A stretch of DNA of 64,000 nt from Thermobifida cellulosilytica TB100 (GTDB lineage Bacteria > Actinomycetota > Actinomycetes > Streptosporangiales > Streptosporangiaceae): the NCBI RefSeq assembly GCF_001517975.1, contig NZ_KQ950184.1, positions 104,929 through 168,928 on the forward strand. The letters run 5' to 3'. Position numbers and translations under genes: made by a program. The notes below the pieces were generated by a model. That model was not told where the DNA came from and made no database searches. It saw only the letters and a program-made list of their open reading frames with translations. Numbering within the stretch: the stretch's first letter is position 1; each line of letters begins with the position of its first letter. Of this stretch, positions 37,046-46,198 are shown piece after piece.

Positions 37046-38568
37046 ACGCCCTCCTCGCCGTCCCCCTGCTCGTACCGCTGTGCGGCGCGGCGGTCACGCT
37101 GCTGCTGCGCCGCACCCCCCGCTCCCAGCGGATCACCGGTACAACCACCCTGTCCGTCGTCGTGGTCGCCGCCGCCCTGCTGCTGTGGCACACCCGCGAC
37201 GGCACGATCGCGACCGCCCAGGCCGGAGCCTGGGAGGCGCCGCTGGGCATCACCCTGGTCGCCGACCCCACCTCCGCGCTGCTGCTCCTGGTCTCCTCGG
37301 TGGTCCTGCTCATCGTGCTGCTGTACGCGATCGGGCAGGACATCGGCGGACTGAGCCGGGCCACCCCCCAGGTGTTCCACCCCGTCTACCTGGTGCTGAC
37401 CGCCGGCGTGAACCTCAGCTTCCTCGCGGGCGACCTGTTCAACCTGTTCGTCGGGTTCGAGGTCATGCTGACCGCCAGCTACGCGCTGATCACCCAGGCC
37501 CCCACCCGCGCGCGGGTCCGCGCGAGCATGATCTACACCACGGTCAGCCTCACCTCGTCGATCCTGTTCCTGACCGGCATCGCGCTGGTGTACGCGCTGA
37601 CCGGGACCGTGAACCTGGCCGACGTCTCCGACAAGCTGGACGCGGCCCCGCCCGCGCTGCGCATGGTGCTGGCCCTGCTGTTCCTCGTGGTGTTCGGTAT
37701 CAAGGCCGCGGTCGTGCCCATGCACTTCTGGCTGCCCGACAGCTACCCGGTGGCGCTCACCCGCATCTCCGCGATCTTCGCCGCGCTGCTCACCAAGGTC
37801 GCGGTCTACGCCGTCATCCGCACCCAGACCCTGCTGTTCGCCCGTGACGACACCTCCGCGGTCCTCGCGGTGATCGCCGTCGTCACGATGATCGTCGGCA
37901 TCCTGGGCGCGCTGGTGCAGTCCGACATCAACCGCATCATGTCGTTCGCCCTGGTCAGCCACATCGGGTTCATGCTCTTCGGGCTGGCGCTGGGGACCGT
38001 GGCCGGCCTCGCCGGGGCGGTGGTCTACCTGGTGCACCACATCGTGGTGCAGGCGACGCTGTTCCTGGTCAACGGGCTGATCCGGCAGTACGTCGGACAC
38101 ACCTCGCTCACCGACATCCGCGGCCTGACCGCGGTGTCCCCGGCGCTGGCGGTGTTCTTCTTCCTGCCCGCGCTCAGCCTGGCCGGACTGCCTCCCCTGT
38201 CGGGGTTCGTCGCCAAGGTCGCGCTGTTCCAGGCGGGCGTCGACGCGGGCGGGCTGCTGGCGTGGGCCGGGCTCGCCGCGGGCGTGCTCACCAGCCTGCT
38301 CACGCTCATCGCGATCTTCCGCGTGTGGACCCGGGCCTTCTGGGGCACCCCCCGCCCCGACGTGCTGGAGGCCCGCGAGCAGTTGCGGAGCGGCGCCAAC
38401 CGGGGCGGGCTGCGGATCATGACCGCGACGACCGGGGCGATGGTCGCGGTCGGCGTGGCGGTGGCCCTCGCGGCGGGGCCGCTGACCGAGGTCGGCTTCA
38501 CCGCCGCCGAGGGGCTGCTCGACGGCCGCGCCTACGTCACCGCCGTGCTGGGGGAGGGGGCGCGATGA
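37042..38568 (+). CDS. mrpD: Mrp Na+/H+ antiporter subunit D
   Basis: 508 residues, GTG overlapping the mrpC stop. NuoN/NuoM-like transporter subunit with ~14 helices. DLFNLFVGFEVMLTASYALI holds the conserved Glu, and GIKAAVVPMHFWLPDSYP the conserved Lys of the proton pathway; LSLAGLPPLSGFVAKV is typical of this family. Confidence 0.96.
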   Translation: MNALLAVPLLVPLCGAAVTLLLRRTPRSQRITGTTTLSVVVVAAALLLWHTRDGTIATAQAGAWEAPLGITLVADPTSALLLLVSSVVLLIVLLYAIGQDIGGLSRATPQVFHPVYLVLTAGVNLSFLAGDLFNLFVGFEVMLTASYALITQAPTRARVRASMIYTTVSLTSSILFLTGIALVYALTGTVNLADVSDKLDAAPPALRMVLALLFLVVFGIKAAVVPMHFWLPDSYPVALTRISAIFAALLTKVAVYAVIRTQTLLFARDDTSAVLAVIAVVTMIVGILGALVQSDINRIMSFALVSHIGFMLFGLALGTVAGLAGAVVYLVHHIVVQATLFLVNGLIRQYVGHTSLTDIRGLTAVSPALAVFFFLPALSLAGLPPLSGFVAKVALFQAGVDAGGLLAWAGLAAGVLTSLLTLIAIFRVWTRAFWGTPRPDVLEAREQLRSGANRGGLRIMTATTGAMVAVGVAVALAAGPLTEVGFTAAEGLLDGRAYVTAVLGEGAR

Positions 38569-39227
38569 CCGAGAGCCCCGGAACGAGCGCCAGCGCGGTC
38601 CCCGCCGCGCGCGTCTGGTGGCGTCGGCTGGCCGCTCGGCTGCCCACCGTGGCCTGGCTGACCGCGATGTGGGTGGTGCTGTGGGGCGACCCCAGCCCCG
38701 GGACGGTCGTCGCCGGGGCCGCCGTGGCCGCGCTGTGCTACTCGGCGGCCCGGCTGCCGCACATCCCGGTCCGGCTGGGCTTCCGCCCGCTGCACGCGCT
38801 GCGGCTGGCCGCCCGGGTCGCCTACGACATGCTCGTCTCCAGCCTCCGGGTGGCCTTCCACGGGGTGTGGCGTCCCAGGCGCACCAACGGCGCGATCGTC
38901 GCGGTGCCCATGCGCACCGACTCCGACTTCCTGCTGGCGATCCTCAGCGCGCTGCTGTCCATGGTGACGGGGACCCTGGTGATCGAGCTCAACCGCAACC
39001 AGAGGGTGGTCTACGTGCACGGCCTGCCCGTCAACGACGCCGGAGCGGTCCGCGGTCTGCGCGCCCAGGTGCGCCGCACCGAGGAGCTGCTGGTGCGCGC
39101 CTTCGGCACCGCGGAGGACCTGGAGATATTCGAGCGGCTCGCGGGGCTGCCGGAGGAGGCCGAGGCGGCCGCGGCGGCCGCGGCGGGCCGCGCGGCCGGG
39201 GAGCACACGCGGAGGGAAGGGGAATGA
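38565..39227 (+). CDS. mrpE: Mrp Na+/H+ antiporter subunit E
   Basis: 220 residues, ATGA overlap with mrpD. Two N-terminal helices, then the soluble MNHE domain (AFHGVWRPRRTNGAIVAVPM; SMVTGTLVIELNRNQRVVYVH). The C-terminal ~30 residues are Ala/Glu-rich and probably disordered. Confidence 0.94.
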   Translation: MTESPGTSASAVPAARVWWRRLAARLPTVAWLTAMWVVLWGDPSPGTVVAGAAVAALCYSAARLPHIPVRLGFRPLHALRLAARVAYDMLVSSLRVAFHGVWRPRRTNGAIVAVPMRTDSDFLLAILSALLSMVTGTLVIELNRNQRVVYVHGLPVNDAGAVRGLRAQVRRTEELLVRAFGTAEDLEIFERLAGLPEEAEAAAAAAAGRAAGEHTRREGE

Positions 39228-39502
39228 CCGTACTGGACTACGTCTACGCCGCGACCTTCACCATGCTGGGGGTGGGGGTGCTGTTCGTGCTCTACCGGCT
39301 GGTGCGGGGGCCGTCGGTGCTGGACCGCATCGTCTGCCTGAACACGATCTCGGTGCTGGTGGTCAGCGCCATCGTGGTGGAGGCGGCGGTGCGCGGCGAC
39401 ACCGCCTACGTCGGACTGATGGTGACGGTCGCGCTGCTGGGGTTCGTGGGCACGCTGACCGCGGCCCGCTTCGCGGAGAGGCGCGCCCATGACCGCGGCT
39501 GA
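39224..39502 (+). CDS. mrpF: Mrp Na+/H+ antiporter subunit F
   Basis: 92 residues, ATGA overlap with mrpE and AAGGGG upstream. Three helices with the family signature YRLVRGPSVLDRIVCLNT and a C-terminal GFVGTLTAARF. Confidence 0.94.
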   Translation: MTVLDYVYAATFTMLGVGVLFVLYRLVRGPSVLDRIVCLNTISVLVVSAIVVEAAVRGDTAYVGLMVTVALLGFVGTLTAARFAERRAHDRG

Positions 39503-39842
39503 CTGGATCACCGCCGTCCTGCTCCCCACCGGAGCGCTGTTCGCCCTGGTGGGAACGGTCGGCCTGGTGCGCTTCCCGACCCTGCTGGGCCGGATGCACG
39601 CGGCCGCCAAGCCCGACACCGTCGGCCTGTTCCTGCTGCTGGCGGGGGCCGCCTGCCAACTGCCCGACCTGCGGTCGGCCGCGCCGCTGGTGCTGGTGGC
39701 GCTGTTCCAGGCGGCAACGGTCGCGGTGCTCGCGCAGACCCTGGGGCGGGTCGCCTACAGCCGCGGCGAGATCGACGAGAGGCACCTGGTGGCCGACGAG
39801 CTGGCCGACGCGGTGGAGCGCGCCCGCAAGGACGCGGACTGA
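39489..39842 (+). CDS. mrpG: Mrp Na+/H+ antiporter subunit G
   Basis: 117 residues overlapping mrpF by 14 bases. Three helices with GLVRFPTLLGRMHAAAKPDTVG, diagnostic for MnhG/PhaG. The last gene of the operon; all seven subunits A-G are therefore present, as required for a functional Mrp complex. Confidence 0.94.
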   Translation: MTAADWITAVLLPTGALFALVGTVGLVRFPTLLGRMHAAAKPDTVGLFLLLAGAACQLPDLRSAAPLVLVALFQAATVAVLAQTLGRVAYSRGEIDERHLVADELADAVERARKDAD

Positions 39843-39844
39843 AC

Positions 39845-39877
39845 GGCCGCCCCGGCGCGGCAGGCGCCGGGGCGGCC
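39845..39877. terminator. Mrp operon terminator
   Basis: GGCCGCCCCGGCGC-GGCAG-GCGCCGGGGCGGCC: 14-bp perfect stem three bases after mrpG, also serving the convergent laminarinase gene. Confidence 0.75.
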
Positions 39878-39903
39878 GGGGAACGGGGCGCGGGCGGCCC
39901 CGG

Positions 39904-42729
39904 TCACTCCCGGAACGGGACGGTCAGGACGGCGGCCTGCTGCCCCTCGGGGGCGCCGGTGCGCACCAGGGACGCCTGGCGGCCCAGGGCGCTCCACAGC
40001 TCCAGGCGGACGGTCCCGTCCACCAGGTCGCCCAGGGCGCCGCTGCTGGACTTGAGCCCGTGGCCGTGGGTGTAGGTCTCCCAGCCCGGCAGGTCGTTGG
40101 TGGCGAAGTAGTGGTAGGTCTCCACCCGGTCGAAGACGCCGTCGCCGTCCAGGTCGTAGGAGACGCGGGCCTGCACGGCGTTGGCGACCGAGGCTCCCGA
40201 GTCCACCGGGAAGGCGAAGCGGGTGCTCTGCCCGGTGTACCGTGCGCTGACCCCGTCGATCTCGAACACCACCGGGTTGTGCGGCGTGCCGTCGTGGTTG
40301 GCGCCGCCCGCCGCCGGGATCTCCACGCCGGCCTCAAAGGAGGGCGCGGCGGTCGACAGGGCTCCGCCGTCCAGGTAGAGGACGCCGTCGCCGATCGTGC
40401 CGGACCCGCCGCCCGGATCCGGGTCCGGGTCCGGGCCGGAGCCGCCGTCGCCGTGCACGGTGGCCAGTTGCCCCGGCGCCGCGGTCAGCGTCGTGCCGTC
40501 GGAGAAGGTGACGGCGATCGGGCGGTTCGTGGCGTTGAAGGCCACGTAGGTGCGCCGGTCCCCGTCGTCGAACACCGCGTAGTGGGGGGTGTCGGCGGTG
40601 ACGGCGGTGGTGACCGTGCCGAACTCGGCGAGGGTGGACAGCCACTGGTAGGTGTGCGCCTTGGAGGAGCCGGACTCCGGTTCGTAGGACCGCCACTGCG
40701 CCTCGAAGGCGGCCAGCGCCGCGTCGGGGTCGGACAGCGCCTGGTGCGCCCAGTGGATGTCGTGCCAGGTCTGGGGCTGGCGGCCCAGCCGCGCCACCAG
40801 GGACCGGTGGACGGCCGCGGCGTGGTCGACGTCGTGGCCCAGGTAGAGCGAGCCCGCGGTGATCGGCAGGTAGTTGATCCCGTACAGCTCCTCGGGGGTG
40901 CCGTCCCACCAGATGCGGTGGTCGCCGCCGTCGCTCCAGACCATGCCGACGACGTCGTGGGAGTAGCCGGAGGGGAAGGCGTCGCCGTCGGAGTTCTGCC
41001 AGTACCGGCTCATCGCGGACGCCTGCGTGGTGTGCAGGTACACGCCGAGGTCGCGCAGCTCCTCGTCGCCGAGCAGGGAGCCCAGCAGGGCTGTGCTGGC
41101 GGCGAAGTGCATGGCCTCCGACGAGGACTCCTGGTTGTTGCCGGAGGCGAAACCGGCGTGCCCGGAGGCCCAGCCGTGCCCGGCGTAGGGGGAGAAGGAC
41201 CGCAGCCAGGGGAAGCGGCTGTCGCCGCGGTCGGGGTTGTTGGCGTCCCGCAGCACCGTCTCGACCATCGGCCCCCACCGGTCCTCGCCGATCCAGGCGC
41301 GGTCGTAGCGGGCGATCGTGGCCGCGGCGGTGACGAAGTAGCCGTAGTGGAAGTCGTGGTCGTTGAGCTCGGTGTTGGCGCCGAAGCTGGCGGGGAAGCC
41401 GATCAGGGTGTCCCACCGCTCGTCGTAGTAGAACTGGGCGTCGTCTCCCGGGCCCTCGGCGGTCAGCCAGTCCTCCATCCGGCCCTTGAGCAGGTCGAGC
41501 AGGGCGTCGCGGCCGGAGGTGTAGCCGATGGAGTCGGCGATGGGCACCAGTTGGGCCAGGCGTCCCAGGGCCTTTCCGGTCCAGTAGGTGTCGGTGGCGC
41601 CCTTCCACGGGTCGGCGGCGTTGAGTTCGGCGTCGATCAGGGTGCGCATCCGCTGGTGGTCGGCGGAGTCCACGGTGGGCAGGCTCGGCAGGATGCCGTG
41701 CGTGGTCAGCTCCGTGGTGAAGCGGTCGCCCTCCACCACCCGCATCGGCCCGCGCGGCGAGGTGTAGGACAGGTCGGTCAGCGCGGTGGTGGTCTCCTTC
41801 CAGTGGTGCGGGTACAGCGCCAGCAGGGTGCCCCGCGCGCTGCCCTCCCGGGCCTCGGTGGTCACGCGGTAGGTGCTGGTCAGGGTGGCGGAGCCGGGGT
41901 CGTAGTCGTAGCTCAGCCGGCTGTCGGTGACGAAGGAGTGGGCGTAGCGGGCGTAGGTGTCGAAGACCCCGGGGTCGGGCAGCAGCGCCACCGAGGCGTG
42001 GCCGGAGCCGCCGACGTGGGCGGTGAAGACCCGGCCCGACTCCGACCAGGACGTCCGGGAGGGAGCGAACAGGGCGTAGTGGTGGCCGTTGACGGTCACG
42101 CCGACGGCGCTGCCGGAGCGCCGCCAGACGGTGGGCTGGGCGGTGAACTCCACGCGCACCGGTCCGCCGGAGACGTCGGCGTAGACGAAGGGGAGGCCCT
42201 GGCCGATGGTGGCGCGCAGCGTCCGGGAGCTGTCGGACAGGTCGGCGGTGACGGTCCAGTCGCCGTAGCCGGCGACCCTGGCCGCGGGGGCGTTGAGGCC
42301 CTGCACGCCGAGGACGAGGTCGGGGGAGTGGGAGTACTCGTACTTGAGTCCGTCGGCGACGATCGCGGGGGTGTCGGGGTAGCCGACCTCCAGGCCGCCC
42401 GCGCGGGCCTTGAAGGACAGCGGGTGGGCGTAGAGGTTCTCGCCGTAGGGGTTGTCGGGGTAGCGCTGGAAGATCAGCGAGGACCACCAGTCGTTGGTGG
42501 CGACCGGCTGGTCGAAGTCGGCGGTGACCTTCGGGGTGACGGGGGCGCCGGTGACGTCGCTGGGGCCGGAGGCTCCCGGGGGCAGCTCGGTGGTGTAGCT
42601 GCCGGAGCCGAGTCGGACCTGTGCCGCGGCCGGGGCCGGGCCGAGGACGAGCAGGGCGCCGCAGGCGAGGGCGGCCGCCGCGGTGGAGGCGGTCACCCGC
42701 CGCCACCGCCTTCGGAGCGCGTGGGGCAT
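39904..42729 (-). CDS. Secreted GH81 endo-beta-1,3-glucanase (laminarinase)
   Basis: Hydrolyses beta-1,3-glucans such as laminarin, callose and fungal wall glucan outside the cell. 941 residues. A signal peptide (RRRWRR, hydrophobic core, cleavage near APAAAQV at ~36) is followed by the GH81 catalytic domain (~40-720): ATNDWWSSLIFQ at its start, ELNDHDFHYGYF with the catalytic-site Asp, and NNQESSSEAMHF holding the two conserved Glu. A GSGPDPDPDPGGGSG linker at ~763 leads to a ~150-residue C-terminal beta-rich domain, probably carbohydrate-binding. Thermobifida fusca Lam81A is the known enzyme of this type. A CelR-like box sits 61 bases upstream of the start. Confidence 0.94.
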   Translation of the reverse strand: MPHALRRRWRRVTASTAAAALACGALLVLGPAPAAAQVRLGSGSYTTELPPGASGPSDVTGAPVTPKVTADFDQPVATNDWWSSLIFQRYPDNPYGENLYAHPLSFKARAGGLEVGYPDTPAIVADGLKYEYSHSPDLVLGVQGLNAPAARVAGYGDWTVTADLSDSSRTLRATIGQGLPFVYADVSGGPVRVEFTAQPTVWRRSGSAVGVTVNGHHYALFAPSRTSWSESGRVFTAHVGGSGHASVALLPDPGVFDTYARYAHSFVTDSRLSYDYDPGSATLTSTYRVTTEAREGSARGTLLALYPHHWKETTTALTDLSYTSPRGPMRVVEGDRFTTELTTHGILPSLPTVDSADHQRMRTLIDAELNAADPWKGATDTYWTGKALGRLAQLVPIADSIGYTSGRDALLDLLKGRMEDWLTAEGPGDDAQFYYDERWDTLIGFPASFGANTELNDHDFHYGYFVTAAATIARYDRAWIGEDRWGPMVETVLRDANNPDRGDSRFPWLRSFSPYAGHGWASGHAGFASGNNQESSSEAMHFAASTALLGSLLGDEELRDLGVYLHTTQASAMSRYWQNSDGDAFPSGYSHDVVGMVWSDGGDHRIWWDGTPEELYGINYLPITAGSLYLGHDVDHAAAVHRSLVARLGRQPQTWHDIHWAHQALSDPDAALAAFEAQWRSYEPESGSSKAHTYQWLSTLAEFGTVTTAVTADTPHYAVFDDGDRRTYVAFNATNRPIAVTFSDGTTLTAAPGQLATVHGDGGSGPDPDPDPGGGSGTIGDGVLYLDGGALSTAAPSFEAGVEIPAAGGANHDGTPHNPVVFEIDGVSARYTGQSTRFAFPVDSGASVANAVQARVSYDLDGDGVFDRVETYHYFATNDLPGWETYTHGHGLKSSSGALGDLVDGTVRLELWSALGRQASLVRTGAPEGQQAAVLTVPFRE

Positions 42730-42789
42730 GGAGGCAGCCTTTCTGGCCAGGAAGAAGCAACAGTGGAAAGGAATGTGACCGTCGTCTCA

Positions 42790-42803
42790 CGGGAGCGCTC
42801 CCA
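42790..42803. promoter_or_regulatory. CelR/CebR-like operator
   Basis: CGGGAGCGCTCCCA matches 13 of 14 bases of TGGGAGCGCTCCCA, the established CelR operator of Thermobifida cellulase genes. It lies 61 bases upstream of the laminarinase start, consistent with derepression by cello- or related oligosaccharides. Confidence 0.85.
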
Positions 42804-42955
42804 CATATGAGACAGGCGTCGTCACTCTCTGTCAATGATTGGTGACATCGATGTTATGCGCCTGTTATCCGGCTGCTCGTCGGACCTTTCCGGCCGTCCA
42901 CGGTCCGTCCGCGTCCCCCGGACGGGTGACGCCGCGGTCTGGTAGTCAGGAGGAC

Positions 42956-45088
42956 ATGGCCACACCAGCACCCGATGCCGACCCCGCCCTGCGCGACGCC
43001 GCAGAGGCCCACCTGCGCGCCCTGGCCGGGGCCGACGCCCGCCTGCGCGAGGACCAGTGGCGTGCCGTCCGCGCCCTCGTGGTCGAACGCCGACGCGTGC
43101 TCGTGGTGCAGCGCACCGGCTGGGGCAAGTCCGCGGTCTACTTCGTGGCCACCGCGCTGCGCCGCGCCGCGGGAGCCGGACCCACCGTGATCGTCTCGCC
43201 GCTGCTGGCGCTGATGCGCAACCAGATCGCCGCGGCCGAACGCGCCGGGATCCACGCCCACACCGTCAACAGCACCAACCCCGAGGAGTGGGAGCGCACC
43301 TACGACGCGGTCGCCCAGGGGACCGTCGACGTGCTGCTGATCAGCCCCGAGCGCCTCAACCACCCCGAGTTCCGCGACCGCGTCCTGCCCGGACTGGCCG
43401 CCGGGGCCGGACTGGTGGTCGTCGACGAGGCCCACTGCGTCTCCGACTGGGGCCACGACTTCCGGCCCGACTACCGGCGCATCCGCACCCTGCTCGAAGA
43501 ACTGCCCCCCGACGTGCCGGTGCTGGCCACCACCGCCACCGCCAACGCCCGCGTCACCCGCGACGTCGCCGAACAGATGGAGACCGGCGACCGGACGCCC
43601 ACCCTCGTGCTGCGCGGCAGCCTCGACCGCGAGAGCCTCCGCCTGTCCGTGGTCCGCCTGCCCGACAGCGCCTCCCGCCTCGGCTGGCTCGCCGAGCACC
43701 TCGACCGCCTCCCCGGCTCCGGGATCATCTACACCCTCACCGTCGCCGCGGCCGCCGAGACCGCCGCCTTCCTCGTCGGACGCGGCCACGACGTGCGTCC
43801 CTACACCGGCCAGACCGACCCGCAGGAACGCGCCCGCGCCGAGGAGGACCTGCTGGCCAACCGCACCAAGGCCCTGGTCGCCACCAGCGCCCTGGGCATG
43901 GGCTTCGACAAGCCCGACCTCGGCTTCGTGGTGCACCTGGGCGCGCCGCAGTCACCGGTCTCCTACTACCAGCAGATCGGCCGGGCCGGACGCGGCCTGC
44001 CCCGCGCCGAGGCCGTCCTGCTGCCCGGTGCGGAGGACCGGGAGATCTGGAAGTACTTCGCCAGCCTCGCCTTCCCCCCGGAGGAGACGGTCCGCCACAC
44101 CCTCGCCGTGCTCGCCGAGGCGGACGGCCCCCTCTCCCTGCCCCGCCTGGAGACCCGGGTCGACCTGGGACGCGGCCGCCTGGAACAGATGCTCAAGGTG
44201 CTCGACGTCGACGGAGCCGTCCGCCGGGAGCGCGGCGGCTGGACGGCCACGGGGCGCCCCTGGACCTACGACGCCGACCGCTACGCCGCCGTCGCCGCCG
44301 CCCGCGAGGCCGAGCAGCGCGCCGTGCTCGACTACATCGCCACCGGGAGCTGCCGGATGGAGTTCCTCCGCCGCCAGCTCGACGACCCCGAGGCCGCCCC
44401 CTGCGGCCGGTGCGACAACTGCGCCGGACCCGCCTGGCCCGCCCGCGTCGACCCCGAGGCGCACCGCGCCGCAACCGCCCACCTGCACCGGCCCGGCGTG
44501 CCGATCGAACCGCGCCGCCGCTGGCCCACCGGCATGGCCGCCCTCGGCGTGGACCTGACCGGGGCCATCCCCGCCGGACTGCGCGCCGAGGAGGGCCGCG
44601 CCCTGGCCCGCCTCACCGACATCGGCTGGGGCACCACGCTGCGCCGCCTGCTCGCCGAGGACGCCCCCGACCAGCCCGTCGACGACGCCGTGTTCCGGGC
44701 CGTGGTGGAGGTCCTGGCGGCCTGGCCGTGGCAGCGGCGGCCCGCCGGGGTGGTGGCCATGCCCTCGCGCCGCCGCCCCCGCATGATCACCGACCTGGCG
44801 CGGCGGCTGTGCGAGGTCGGACGGCTCGCCCCCGTGGGGACCCTCGGCTACCGCACCCCCGACGGTGCGGGGCCCCGCCGCCACAACAGCGCCCAGCGGC
44901 TCGCCTCCCTGTGGCACGCCCTCACCCTGGAGGACGCCCTGCGGCAGCGGCTGGACGCGCTCGACGGCCCGGTCCTGCTGGTCGACGACCAGACCGACAC
45001 CGGGTGGTCGCTGACCGTGGCCGCGGCCCGGCTCCGCGAGGCGGGGGCCGACGCGGTCCTGCCGCTGGTCCTGGCCGCCCGGGCCTGA
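42956..45088 (+). CDS. RecQ-like DNA helicase with C-terminal phosphoribosyltransferase-like domain
   Basis: 710 residues; ATG after TCAGGAGGA. Helicase core: LREDQWRAVRAL, Walker A RTGWGKSAVYF, Walker B VVDEAHCVSDWGHDFRPDY, ATTATA, and motifs V/VI in TSALGMGFDKPDLGFVVHLG and QQIGRAGRG. A Cys cluster (CRMEFLRR, CGRCDNC) near 455-485 is the RecQ zinc site. No HRDC domain follows; instead the C-terminus carries LLVDDQTDTGWSLTVAAARL, a PRPP-binding-loop-like motif of phosphoribosyltransferases. This architecture is found in actinobacteria, but the purpose of the second domain is unclear. It is divergent from the laminarinase. Confidence 0.92.
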   Translation: MATPAPDADPALRDAAEAHLRALAGADARLREDQWRAVRALVVERRRVLVVQRTGWGKSAVYFVATALRRAAGAGPTVIVSPLLALMRNQIAAAERAGIHAHTVNSTNPEEWERTYDAVAQGTVDVLLISPERLNHPEFRDRVLPGLAAGAGLVVVDEAHCVSDWGHDFRPDYRRIRTLLEELPPDVPVLATTATANARVTRDVAEQMETGDRTPTLVLRGSLDRESLRLSVVRLPDSASRLGWLAEHLDRLPGSGIIYTLTVAAAAETAAFLVGRGHDVRPYTGQTDPQERARAEEDLLANRTKALVATSALGMGFDKPDLGFVVHLGAPQSPVSYYQQIGRAGRGLPRAEAVLLPGAEDREIWKYFASLAFPPEETVRHTLAVLAEADGPLSLPRLETRVDLGRGRLEQMLKVLDVDGAVRRERGGWTATGRPWTYDADRYAAVAAAREAEQRAVLDYIATGSCRMEFLRRQLDDPEAAPCGRCDNCAGPAWPARVDPEAHRAATAHLHRPGVPIEPRRRWPTGMAALGVDLTGAIPAGLRAEEGRALARLTDIGWGTTLRRLLAEDAPDQPVDDAVFRAVVEVLAAWPWQRRPAGVVAMPSRRRPRMITDLARRLCEVGRLAPVGTLGYRTPDGAGPRRHNSAQRLASLWHALTLEDALRQRLDALDGPVLLVDDQTDTGWSLTVAAARLREAGADAVLPLVLAARA

Positions 45089-45103
45089 CCGCGGAGCGGA
45101 CCG

Positions 45104-46000
45104 TCAGTCCAGCTCGGGGCGGGCGCCCGGCTGGTGCAGCGCGCGTGCCGCCAGCCGCTGGGCGTTGATCAGCGCCTCCTTGGGGTGCTTGCCCGCCAGC
45201 CACGTCGGCAGGAAGCCCGCGATGAAGGCGTCGCCCGCGCCGATCGACCCCGGCGAGGGCTCCACCGGCTCGGCGGGCACGTGCAGCGTGCCCGCCCGGG
45301 TCTTGGACGCCCACAGCGCGCCGTCGGCGCCCAGCTTGATCACCACGTTGGGGTACCAGGCGGTCAGCACCTTCGCCGCGGCGTCCGGGTCGTCGCGCCC
45401 GGTCAGCACCGCCGCCTGCTCGCGGTTGACGAACAGCAGACGGGTCCCGCTCGTCCACTCCAGGAACGACTCGGCGCCGACCCGCTCCAGGGGGGCGTGC
45501 GAACCGCCGTCCACCGAGATGGACATGCCGTTCTCCCGGGCCAGCCGCAGCGCCACCCGGGCCGCCCGCCGGGAGCCCTCGTTGATCAGCGTGTACCCCG
45601 ACACGTGCAGGTGCCCGTCCGGGCCGAACAGGTCCCGTGGCAGGTCCTCCGGCTGCAACGCGGCGTTGGCGCCCGGGTCGCTGAGCATCGTGCGGTCGCC
45701 CCGGTGTGTGATCATCACGACACAGGTGCCGGTGGGACGCTCCGGGTCCATGACCATGCGGGCGTCGACGCCGTAGCCCATGAGCTCCATCTCACGGGTG
45801 CGCCCGGTGATGTCGGACCCGCGGCGGCCGATCAGAGCGGTGTCGGTACCCTCCACCGCCAGCCAGGCGGCCACGTTCGCGCCGGAACCACCGCCGTAGG
45901 TGGCCACCGAAGCGGGGGTGTCACTGCCACGGGCGAGAGGGTAGAAGGCCCGCGCGACGGAATCGGTCATGAGGTCGCCGACTACGACTACTCGCGTCAT
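45104..46000 (-). CDS. PfkB/ribokinase-family carbohydrate kinase
   Basis: 298 residues; ATG with AAGGAA nearby. Substrate-binding GGGSGANVAAWLA and the catalytic anion-hole motif GSIGAGDAFIAGF near residue 250 define the family. It could phosphorylate ribose, another sugar, adenosine or a nucleoside; VVVGDLMTDSV and DGGSHAPLERVG do not settle the substrate. It is divergent from the Pat-like gene and convergent with the helicase (15 bases between stops). Confidence 0.9.
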   Translation of the reverse strand: MTRVVVVGDLMTDSVARAFYPLARGSDTPASVATYGGGSGANVAAWLAVEGTDTALIGRRGSDITGRTREMELMGYGVDARMVMDPERPTGTCVVMITHRGDRTMLSDPGANAALQPEDLPRDLFGPDGHLHVSGYTLINEGSRRAARVALRLARENGMSISVDGGSHAPLERVGAESFLEWTSGTRLLFVNREQAAVLTGRDDPDAAAKVLTAWYPNVVIKLGADGALWASKTRAGTLHVPAEPVEPSPGSIGAGDAFIAGFLPTWLAGKHPKEALINAQRLAARALHQPGARPELD

Positions 46001-46185
46001 GAGTCATATTCCTTACCGACCGGGTGGCCACGTCTTTCCATCCCTACGCGCTCTGAGACGTTAACAGGTCCAGGGCACGTCCCGGGTAACGAATCCGGCG
46101 GGCAGACCCGATGTGATCGGCGCCCGCCATCTGGGAAACCCCCGTGCTCCCGGTGATAATCCCCCATACCGGAGGGGAAGTCGTC

Positions 46186-46191
46186 TACCCT
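46186..46191 (+). promoter_or_regulatory. -10 element of a leaderless Pat-like transcript
   Basis: TACCCT ends seven bases before the GTG start, identical in sequence and spacing to the element upstream of rnhB. Confidence 0.45.
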
Positions 46192-46198
46192 CGCAATC

